This document shows, piece after piece, positions 25,388-34,300 of a stretch of 57,465 nt of DNA. The DNA lies in NCBI RefSeq assembly GCF_006636215.1, contig NZ_VIFM01000044.1, forward strand, positions 1 through 57,465, in the 5' to 3' direction. The first letter of the stretch is position 1. Each line of letters opens with the position of its first letter. A program made the translations under genes and the position numbers. This DNA is from Myxococcus llanfairpwllgwyngyllgogerychwyrndrobwllllantysiliogogogochensis. Its GTDB lineage: Bacteria; Myxococcota; Myxococcia; Myxococcales; Myxococcaceae. Below the pieces are notes generated by a model. The model was not told the origin of the DNA. It did no database searches and saw nothing but the letters and a program-made list of their open reading frames with translations.

Positions 25388-26079
25388 GTCGGGGCGTGAC
25401 GAGTACACAGCTGCTGGGCGTCTTGCAGCACTTCATGACGGAGACCGCCGCGCGGCTGGTGCTTCGAGGAACGCTGGAACCGCTGCGATTGTCGGCGGAC
25501 ACACTGGGCGCGGCGGAGCTGCCGCGGGTTATCGAGGCGCTGGAGCCCGCCACGCGCCACTTCGTGGACCCGGCCCGACGTCCGGACCTGGCCGCGCGGT
25601 TGCGGGCCCTGACCGCGACGGCCACCGTCCCCTCGGGGTTGAGCGCCGCGCGCGAGCCGACGCCGGCCCCCGCGATGACGACGATGGACGCGCGGCCCAC
25701 CACGTACCTGGTGCGGACGGAGGCGGACGCCAGCCATGCGCGGCTCGCGGCGCGCGCGCTGTGCGAGTCGATGGGGGGACGCGGCTACGAGTGCCAGAAG
25801 GTCGCGACGGCGGTGAGCGAGCTGGCGCGCAATCAGATCTCCTACGCGGGCGGCGGCACCATCCAGCTCATCCCCGTGCAGACGCCGCGCAAGCTGTTGC
25901 GCGTGCGCGCGGAGGACCAGGGGCGGGGCATTCCGGAGCTGGAGCGCGTGCTGTCGGGCACCTACCGGAGCAAGACGGGCATGGGCCTGGGCATCCTGGG
26001 CGTCAAGCGGCTGGCGGACCGGTTCGAGGTGAAGACGGGCGCCACGGGAACGCAGGTGGAGTTCGAGGTGTGGCTGTGA
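25384..26079 (+). CDS. RsbT-like serine kinase with extra N-terminal domain
   Basis: A 231-residue protein. Residues 1 to about 95 form a helical Leu/Ala/Arg-rich domain I do not recognise. Residues from about 105 onward are an RsbT-type kinase domain: TAVSELARNQISYAGGGTIQL (N-box), AEDQGRGIPEL (G1) and KTGMGLGILGVKRL (G2), close to B. subtilis RsbT. RsbT phosphorylates RsbS and RsbR and is then released from the stressosome. The start is GTG 25384 (overlapping the upstream stop) or GTG 25381, both after AAGGAG. The stop overlaps the next GTG by the same GTGA pattern. Confidence 0.87.
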   Translation: MSRGVTSTQLLGVLQHFMTETAARLVLRGTLEPLRLSADTLGAAELPRVIEALEPATRHFVDPARRPDLAARLRALTATATVPSGLSAAREPTPAPAMTTMDARPTTYLVRTEADASHARLAARALCESMGGRGYECQKVATAVSELARNQISYAGGGTIQLIPVQTPRKLLRVRAEDQGRGIPELERVLSGTYRSKTGMGLGILGVKRLADRFEVKTGATGTQVEFEVWL

Positions 26080-26645
26080 GGTTGTCCATCGCCCACCGGA
26101 CCCGTCCGAAGGTGGGCGAGGTGGAGAACGGCGACGGCGTGGTGGTGCGCGTCGACGGGCCGCACACGCTGCTGGCGGTGGTGGACTCGCTGGGCCACGG
26201 GCCCGCGGCGGCACAGGCGACGGCGGAGGCCGTGCGCTGCCTGGGCCAGGCGCCGCTGGTCCCGTCCGTGGAGCCGCTGATGGAGGCGCTGCACGCGGCG
26301 CTGCGCCATGGCCGGGGCGCGGCCATCATGCTCGCCGTGTTCGACGGGCACACCCTGCACTGTGGCGGCGTGGGCAACGTGGAGCTGCGCACCGTGGGCA
26401 CGCGCGTGCCCGTGCTGCCCACGCCGGGCATCCTCGGCCAGTCCTTCCGCACGCTGCGCACCGTCTCCACCGTGCTGTCGCCCGGAGACCGTCTGGCGGT
26501 CTTCACCGACGGCTTGAGCTTTCGCCTGGACCTGGAGCTGGTCCGTACGCAGTCCCCCGATGCGGCCTGCGCGTTCCTGATGGAGCGCTTCGGCCGTGTT
26601 ACCGATGACGCCACCGTGTTGGTGGCGGATGTGGAGCCGTCGTGA
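26076..26645 (+). CDS. RsbX-like PP2C/SpoIIE-type serine phosphatase
   Basis: A 189-residue PP2C-fold phosphatase of RsbX size. Metal-site motifs: GEVENGDGVVV (14-24), VVDSLGHG (35-42; VDGLGHG in typical RsbX, with Gly replaced by Ser), GGVGNVELR, FTDGLSFR and TDDATVLV near the end. In Gram-positive stressosomes RsbX dephosphorylates RsbS and RsbR to reset the complex; the same role is inferred. GTG 26076 overlaps the kinase stop; the frame upstream of it is a shadow of the kinase gene. Confidence 0.87.
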   Translation: MRLSIAHRTRPKVGEVENGDGVVVRVDGPHTLLAVVDSLGHGPAAAQATAEAVRCLGQAPLVPSVEPLMEALHAALRHGRGAAIMLAVFDGHTLHCGGVGNVELRTVGTRVPVLPTPGILGQSFRTLRTVSTVLSPGDRLAVFTDGLSFRLDLELVRTQSPDAACAFLMERFGRVTDDATVLVADVEPS

Positions 26646-27133
26646 GCCACCCGGACAGTCCCCTCCCTTCGCGCGACCTGTCGCGCATCCCCATCATCCC
26701 CCTGTGGGGACAGCTCATCGTCCCCCTCCAGGGCGACATCACCGACGCGCAGGCGGCGCAGCTCTGCTCGGACGTGCTGCGCGACATCCAGCGCACCAGC
26801 GCGAAGGGGATGGTGGTGGACATCTCCGGCCTGTGGCTCGTGGACAGCCACCTGTGCGCGGTGCTGGCGCGGCTGGCCGCCTCGGCCCGGCTGATGGGCA
26901 CGCGCACCGTGCTGTGCGGCATGGGCGCCGACGTGGCGCTCACCCTCCAGAGCATGGGCATCCAGCTCGACGGCGTGGAGACGGCGCTGGGGCTGGAGGA
27001 AGGCTTGTCGCTGCTCGGCGTCCGGGCGGTGGGCGCGCGCACGGCCGAATCGGAGCGCGAGGAGGCCCAGCGCCTCGCGGACGAGATGCTCGGCATCATC
27101 GCTCCTCCTCCTATGGCCAGGAACGTCGTCTGA
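26642..27133 (+). CDS. RsbS-like STAS protein
   Basis: A 163-residue protein with a single STAS domain (about residues 15-125). IPIIPLWGQLIVPLQGDI starts the domain, as in RsbS. The phospho-acceptor loop reads DISGLWLVDSHLCAVLA, with Ser69 at the position phosphorylated by RsbT in B. subtilis. RsbS is the small scaffold subunit of the stressosome and holds RsbT. A C-terminal extension of about 35 residues is beyond the usual length. GTG 26642 overlaps the upstream stop. Confidence 0.9.
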   Translation: MSHPDSPLPSRDLSRIPIIPLWGQLIVPLQGDITDAQAAQLCSDVLRDIQRTSAKGMVVDISGLWLVDSHLCAVLARLAASARLMGTRTVLCGMGADVALTLQSMGIQLDGVETALGLEEGLSLLGVRAVGARTAESEREEAQRLADEMLGIIAPPPMARNVV

Positions 27134-27143
27134 GGGAGACTCC

Positions 27144-27824
27144 ATGAGCACCGCCCTGCCCACACCCCTGACCGTCGACCCCGAGCGCGTGGGGCGCATC
27201 ATCGACGTCCTGTCCCTCATCTCCGTGGGGGAGTTCTCGCCCGAGCGCACCACCATCTCCATCCGTGAGCAGGACGAGCTCGCCGCGTTGGAGGAGACGC
27301 TCAACGTCTTCGTGCGCGAGCTGGCCACCACCCGCCGCGAGCACGAGGAGGCCCTGACGCGCCTGGCGGCGAGTCACCGCGAACTGGAGGAGAAGCTCTC
27401 CACCATCGACCGGCAGCGCGACGCCATCCGCGACCTGTCCACGCCCATCATCGAGCTGTGGGAGGACATCCTCACGCTGCCCATCGTCGGCGTGGTGGAC
27501 ACGCAGCGCTCCGTGGAGATGACGGAGCGGCTCCTGCAGCGGGTGGTCCAGGGAAAGGCCCGCTGCGTCATCATCGACATCACCGGCGTCGAGGTGGTGG
27601 ACACGATGACGGCCAACCACTTCATCAAGATGGTGAACGCGGCGCGCCTGCTGGGCGCCTACTGCGTGGTGACGGGCATCAGCCCGCTGATTGCCCAGAC
27701 GCTGGTCCAGATTGGCGTGGACCTGCGGGAAGTGAAGACGCTCGGCAGCCTGAAGGAAGGCCTGCGCGATTGCTTCCAGCACCTGGCCGGGCGTGGCGGC
27801 AACACCTCCACCTCCCGGCGCTGA
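27144..27824 (+). CDS. RsbR-like STAS protein with HAMP-like N-terminus
   Basis: A 226-residue stressosome co-antagonist. Residues about 18-60 resemble a HAMP-type element (SLISVGEFSPERTTISIREQDELAALEETLN is shared with such linkers), then a coiled coil (61-98), then a STAS domain starting STPIIELWEDILTLPIVG. The conserved phosphosite is Thr154 in ITGVEVVDTMTANHF, equivalent to Thr205 of B. subtilis RsbRA. The usual N-terminal globin-like sensor is missing, so the input signal must enter through the short N-terminus or another subunit. It is 10 bases after rsbS. Confidence 0.9.
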   Translation: MSTALPTPLTVDPERVGRIIDVLSLISVGEFSPERTTISIREQDELAALEETLNVFVRELATTRREHEEALTRLAASHRELEEKLSTIDRQRDAIRDLSTPIIELWEDILTLPIVGVVDTQRSVEMTERLLQRVVQGKARCVIIDITGVEVVDTMTANHFIKMVNAARLLGAYCVVTGISPLIAQTLVQIGVDLREVKTLGSLKEGLRDCFQHLAGRGGNTSTSRR

Positions 27825-27853
27825 CCCCTTCGACTTCCGAGAGGAGACACGGC

Positions 27854-28273
27854 ATGGTCCGCATGTGGACGTTCGGTGACAACAAGGTGTGGCTCGAGTC
27901 GCCCGACATCATCCGACTGGTCAACGTCGGGGTGTTCGACCTCAAGCTCCTCCATGAGCTGAACCAGGTGGCGCTGGAGCTGAGTGCGACGCATCCCCGG
28001 CTCTATCTGATCTCCGATGTGCGTCGCGGGACGAGCATCTCCGCGGACGCGCGCAAGACGCTGAGCGAGAACCCGGAGGCGATGCCCTTCGTGGGCACCG
28101 TCCTCTTCGGCGCGAGCTTCGCCTTGCGGACCATGGCCAACATGATGGGGCGGGCCTCGGCCCTGCTCGGGCGGACGCAGGGCGCTCCGTTCGGCATGGT
28201 GGAAACGGAAGAGGAAGCCCGGAACTGGGTGGCCGCCCAGCGCGCGCTGCAGGGCGCTGCCCGAGCCTCCTGA
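27854..28273 (+). CDS. SpoIIAA-like (STAS-related) protein
   Basis: A 139-residue protein that resembles the SpoIIAA-like family of STAS-fold proteins: alternating strands and helices, LYLISDVRRGTSISADARKTL in the middle and FGASFALRTMANMMGRASALLG plus ETEEEARNWV near the end. No clear phospho-acceptor Ser/Thr is recognised. It follows rsbR by 29 bases with a GAGGAGAC ribosome site and is the last gene of the operon, so it may be an output or auxiliary subunit. Confidence 0.72.
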   Translation: MVRMWTFGDNKVWLESPDIIRLVNVGVFDLKLLHELNQVALELSATHPRLYLISDVRRGTSISADARKTLSENPEAMPFVGTVLFGASFALRTMANMMGRASALLGRTQGAPFGMVETEEEARNWVAAQRALQGAARAS

Positions 28274-28280
28274 AGGGGCT

Positions 28281-28309
28281 GTCCGGAGGAGGCGCGAGAA
28301 CCTCCGGAC
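28281..28309. terminator. Hairpin between stressosome operon and adhesin gene
   Basis: A perfect 9-base stem (GTCCGGAGG at 28281-28289, CCTCCGGAC at 28301-28309) lies between two converging stop codons (28273 and 28320), so it can terminate both. Confidence 0.6.
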
Positions 28310-28319
28310 GCCGACCCGC

Positions 28320-31300
28320 TCACCGCCGCCGGCGCAGCCCGAGCAGGCCCACCCAAGCCAGCCAGACGAGGCCGAGCGGGAGGGCGCCCGCGGTGCTGGA
28401 GCAGCCCACGCCGCCTCCCTCCACCAGGCTGGGACGGATGACGTTCCACTGGTGATGGGCGGGAGTTATCTGCACGTTCCCCGCGATGTCCGTCGCCAAT
28501 ACATCCAGCGAGTGGATGCCCTCCGACAGCGAGCGGACGGTGAGGGGATTCTCACAGGGCGACAGCTCCACGCCGTCCAGCGTGCACTTGAAGCCGGAGA
28601 CGGGCTCGGAGGTGTTCAGGGTGAAGGTGACCTCGGAGAGCGTGCTGGTGCCCGTGGGGCCCCCGCTCAGCGTGGTCGTCGGCGGCAGGCTGTCCACCGT
28701 GAAGGTGCGAGGCGTGGACTTGTCGCCAATGTTGCCCGCCATATCCGTGGCGAAGACCCGAAGGTCCTGCAGCCCGGTGACGATGGCCAGCGTCACCGCC
28801 ACCGTCCACTCGCCGCGCTCGTTGGCCAGTGTCGTCCCCACCGTCAGTCCGTTGAGGGTGGCGGTGAGCGTCGTCCCCGGCTCCGAAGTGCCGGTGATGG
28901 TGTAGTTGTCCGGCCTGACGATGGCGTCGACCGTCGGGGTCAGGACGACGGGGGGGGCGGGCTTCGAGGTGTCCACGGTGAAGGCGTGGGTCGTGGAATC
29001 GGGGCCGTTCCGCTTGAAGGCGTCCGTGCAGTACGCATTGACCCGATGGAGCCCATCCGACAGGGCCGCCGAGGGCGTGAACTTCCACTCGCCCGTGCTG
29101 GCGGTGACCGTGATGGTCGGCTCCTGGGGCAGGTCATCCAGGCGCACGGTGAGGACGCATTGCTGCGGGGCCGTGCCGACGATGAGCGGCGTCGGCGAGT
29201 TCACGAGCGCGGCATTCGCGGGGGTCCGCAGCTCGGGCTTGCCCGGGAGCTCCAGGTCGAGCGTGAAGGCGCGCGTGATGCGAGGCCCCTCGTTGCCGGC
29301 GAGGTCCACCGCCTGCACCAGCATGTCGTGCCGCCCGTTGGCGAGGCCCTGGGGAGGCACGTAGAACCACTCCCCCGCGCCATCCACGGTGACGCCTGGG
29401 AGGCTGACTCCATCCAGGGTGATGAAGATGGTGCTGTCCGCCTCCGCCGTCCCTTCGATTCGAGGGGTGGGGGTGGTGAGAATCGCGTTCTGGATGGGCT
29501 TGGAGACCACCGTGGTGGGAGGCGTCGTATCCACGCGGAAGGACCTCGAGGAGGACGGGTCCCCAATGTTCCCGGCGAGGTCGGTGGCCTGGACCTGAAC
29601 GTCGTGTCTCGCCTGGCTCAGCCCCGCCACCGGGGCGAACGTCCAGGCACCGGTGCTCGACGCCGTCACGGCGCCCGCCAATGCGCCGTCGATGAAGATG
29701 CTCACCTTGGCGCCCGCCTCGGTGGTTCCGACGAAGTCGGGGCGCGCCTTGCCCACCACGGCATCGGCGGCCGGGCTGGTGAGGATGGGAATCGCCGGGC
29801 GGGAGGCATCCACGGTGATCTGGATGGCCACGGAGGGGGCGCTCTCGTTCTTCGCGACGTCGGTGGCGGTGGCCGTCACGGTGTGGGGGCCATCACCCAG
29901 CGTGGTGCTCACAGGCACGGCCCACTGTCCGCTGCTGTTCGTCACCGCCGTGACGAACACGGCCTCGTTGATGAGGAGCTTCACCATGCTCAGTGGCTCG
30001 GCGGTGCCCTCGAAGGCCGTTCCGTTCGCGTTGACCAGGGTGCCCGTGGTGGGTTTCAGGATGGCGGGGGCGCCAGGGGGCGTCACGTCCACGGTGAAGC
30101 GGACCTCCGCGGGCGCACTGGTGTTGTTCGCGGGATCCGTGGCGGTGGCTGTCACCAGGTGGGTGCCATGCGGATATTCCACCAGGGTGGGCAGCGACCA
30201 GTTCCCGCTGCCACTCACCACGGCGGTGCCGACGAGGTCCCCATCCACGAGGACTCTCACGCTGCTGCGGGGCTCGGCGGTGCCGGAGAAGCCCGTTCCG
30301 TCCTCGCCCACCACGATGTCCACGGTCGGCGTCAGGATGACGGGAGCGGCGGGGGGCGTCAGGTCCACGGTGAAGGTGGACGTCGCGGTGGTGCTCGTGT
30401 TGTTCAAGGCGTCGGTGGCGATGGCCGTCACCGTATGCGAGCCCGCGCCGAAGCCCGTGCGAATCGCTATCGACCAGGTGCCCTCGGGGGTGGCCTGCGG
30501 GGACGCGATGAGGGCGCCGTCGACGCTGACCCGGACGGTGCTCAGTCGCTCGGCGGTGCCCGAGAAGGCCGTGCCCGCGGCGCCCACGACGGTGTCGGGG
30601 TTGGGGGTCTGAATCACGGGAGCCGCGGGGGCGGTGAGGTCCACGGTGAAGGTGGACGTCGTGGTGGCGCTCGTGTTGTTCGACGCGTCGGTGGCGGTGG
30701 CGGTCACTATATGTGCCCCGTCCGTGAAGCCGCCCTGCGTGGGCAGGGACCAGGCGCCGGAGGTATTGGCCTGGGCGGTGCCGACGGGCGTGCCATCCAC
30801 GCTGACCTTCACCGTGCTGTCCGCCTCGGCGGTGCCGGAGAAGCCCGTGCCCGCGGGGCCCACCACCGTGGTGGAGTTCGGCGTCTGGATCACCGGCGCG
30901 GTGGGCGCCTCGATGTCCACGGAGAAGTGGCGCTCCGTGACGCCGCTCGTGTTGCCCTGCACGTCGGTGGTGGTGGCCGTTATCGTGTGAGGGCCGTGCG
31001 TGAAGGTCTTGCTGACGGGCAGGGACCAGGCTCCCAGGCCGTTGGCCTGGACAGTGCCATGCACGGCGCCATCGACGCTGACCTTCACCGTGCTGTTCGC
31101 CTCGGCGGTGCCGGAGATCCCCGTGCCAACGGGGCCCACCACCGCGCCTTCGGTGGGAACCAGGATGACGGGCGCGGAGGGGGCGATGATATCCACGACG
31201 ATGCCATGGCTGGCGGCGGGGCTGATGTTGCTAGCGGCATCGGTGGCGGTGGCCGTCACCGTGTGGGCGCCGTCCGTGAATCCCGTCCGGACGGGCAGGG

Positions 31301-34300
31301 ACCAGGTGCCGGTGCTGGTGGCCTGGATTCCGCCGACGGACTGCCCATCCACGTAGACATTCACCATGCTCAGGTTCTCCGCGGTGCCGGAGAACGACGT
31401 GCCGGCTGGGCCGATGACCGCGCCATCCGCCGGTGTCTGAATCACGGGCGCGGCGGGAGCGGAGGTGTCCACGGTGAAGGTGCTCTCCGCGGTGCTGCTC
31501 ATGTTGCCGAGCGCGTCGGTGGCGGTGGCCGTCACGGTGTGCGTTCCATGCGAGAAGCCCGTCTGGGGCGCGAGCAGCCAGTTCCCACTGGGGCCGGCCT
31601 GGGTGGTGCCGACGGGCGCGCCATCCACGCGGACCGTGACGGTGCTCACGTTCTCCGCGGTGCCGGAGAAGCCCGTTCCCGCCGTGCCCACCACGGTGAG
31701 TGGGTTGGGGGTCTGAATCACGGGCGCGGCGGGCGGCGTCACGTCCACGACGAAGCTGATGGCCGTGGGGAGACTGGTGTTGTTCGCCGCGTCCGTGGCG
31801 GTGGCGGACACCGTGCGGGTGCCGTTGGCGAAGCCCGTGCTGACAGGAAGGGACCATGCCCCGCCGGGGCCGCTCGCCTGGGCGTTGCCGATGGGCACTC
31901 CGTCGACGCTGACGCTCACGGTGCTGTTCGCCTCGGCGGTGCCTGAGAAGCCCGTGCCCGCGGGGCCCACCACCGTGTCGGGATTCGGCGTCAGGATGAC
32001 AGGCGCGGAGGGCGCCGCGGTGTCCACGGTGAAGGTGCGGGTCGTGGTGGGGCTCGCGTTGTTGCCGGCATCGGTGGCGGTGGCCGTCACGGTGTGGGGG
32101 CCGTGGCTGAGGCCCGTCTGAGTGGGCACCGACCAGGCGCCGAGCGCCGTGGCCTGCGGGGTGCCGATGACGGTGGTACCCAAGCGGACCGTCACGATGC
32201 TGTTTGGCTCGGCGGTACCGGAGAAGCCCGTTCCAGCGGTGCCCACCACTGCGCCCGAGGCGGGCGTCTGAATCACGGGGGCAGGGGGGGGTGTCTTGTC
32301 CACGGCGAAGGTGCGCTGCGCGGTAGGGCTCGTGTTGCCAGCGGCGTCTTGGGCCGTGACGGTCATCGTGTGCGAGCCTTCGGCGAGCGACGTGTTGTTG
32401 GGCAGGGACCAGGCGCCGGTGGTTGCGTGCGCCGTGGTGGTGCCAATGAGAAGGCCGTCCACGAGAACTGTCACGGTGCTCGAGTTCTCGGCGGTGCCAG
32501 AGAAGGTCGTGCCGGCGCTGCCCACCACGGTGCCCGCGACGGGGGTCTGAATCAGGGGGACCACGGGCGCCGCCGCGTCCACGGTGAAGGCGTTCTCCGC
32601 GGCGGGGCTGATGTTGCCGACGCCATCGGTGGCGGTGGCCGTCACGGTGTGCGGCCCTTCATCCAGGGAGCTGCTCGCGGGAACCGTCCAGGCACCGGTG
32701 GTGGCGTGCGCCGTGGTGGTGCCGACGAAGGCTCCGTCCACGTGGACCGTCACGATGCTGTTTGCCTCGGCGGTGCCGGAGAAGTCCGTTCCAGCGGCGC
32801 CCACCACGGCGCCCGAAGCGGGCGTCTGAATCACGGGGACGGCGGGGGGCGTCTTGTCCACGGAGAAGGTGCGCTGCGCTGCGGGGCTCGTATTGCCAGC
32901 GGCGTCTTCGGCCGTGACAGTCATCGTGCGGGAGCCCTCGGCGAGCGAGGTGTTGGTCGGCAGGGACCAGACACCGGTGGTGGCGTGCGCCGTGGCGGTG
33001 CCGACGAGGAGGCCGTCCACGAGGACCGTCACGGTGCTGTTTGCCTCGGCGGTGCCGGAGAAGTCCGTTCCAGTGGCACCCACCACGGTGCTCGCGGCGG
33101 GCGTCTGAATCACGGGGACGGCGGGGGGCGTCTTGTCCACGGTGAAGGTGCGCTGTGCGGCGGGGCTCGTGTTGCCAGCGGCGTCTTCGGCCGTGACGGT
33201 CATCGTGCGGGAGCCCTCGGCGAGCGAGGTGTTGTTGGGCAGGGACCAGGCGCCAGTGGTGGTGTGCGCCGTCGCGGTGCCGATGAGGAGGCCGTCCACG
33301 AGGACCGTCACGGTGCTCGAGTTCTCCGCGGTGCCGGAGAAGCCCGTGCCAGCGGTGCCCACGGCGGCGCCCGAAGCGGGTGTCTGAATCACGGGGGCGT
33401 CAGGCGCCGCCGCGTCCACGGTGAAGGCGTTCTCCGCGGTGGGGCTGATGTTGCCGGCGGCGTCGGTGGCGGTGGCCGTCACGGTGTGCGGCCCTGCTCC
33501 CTGGGAGCTGCTCGCGGGCACCGTCCAGGCACCGGTGGTGGCGTGCGCCGTGGCGGTGCCGACGAAGTTGCCATCGAGATAGACCGTGACGGTGCTCGAG
33601 TTCTCGGCGGTGCCCGAGAAGTTCGTTCCAGTGGCGCCCACCACGGCGCCCGAAGCGGGCGTCTGAATCACGGGGACGGCGGGCGGCGTCTTGTCCACGG
33701 TGAAGGTGCGCTGCGCGGTGGGGCTCGTATTGCCAGCGGCGTCTTTGGCCGTGACGGTCATCGTGCGGGAGCCCTCGGCGAGCGAGGTGTTGTTGGGCAG
33801 GGACCAGGCGCCAGTGGTGGTGTGCGCCGTCGCGGTGCCGATGAGGAGGCCGTCCACGAGGACCGTCACGGTGCTCGAGTTCTCCGCGGTGCCGGAGAAG
33901 TCTGTTCCGGCGCTGCCCACCCGTGCGGCGTTGATCGGCGTCTGAATCACCGGTGCGACGGGGGCCGTCTTGTCCACGGAGAAGGTGCGCTGCGCGGCGG
34001 GGCTCGTATTGCCAGTGGCGTCTTCGGCCGTGACGGTCATCGTGCGGGAGCCCTCGTCGAGCGAGGTGTTGTTCGGCAGGGACCAGACACCGGTGGTGGC
34101 GTGCGCGGTGGCGGTGCCGATGAGGAGGCCGTCCACGAGGACCCTCACGGTGCTGTTTGCCTCGGCGGTGCCGGAGAAGCCTGTTCCGGCGCTGCCCACC
34201 CGTGCGGCGTCGATCGGCGTCTCAATCACCGGTGCGAGAGGCGGCGTCGTGTCCACGGTGAAGTGGCGCTCGGCGACGGGGCTCGTGTTGTCGTCGGCGT

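Noticed and set aside
28452..31946. Long plus-strand open frame (over 1100 codons) opposite the adhesin gene, and a similar one at 32094-35777
   Set aside because: Gly/Arg/His-rich translation with no fold signature, repeating with the same period as the opposite-strand Ig repeats. It is a shadow of GC-rich repeats.
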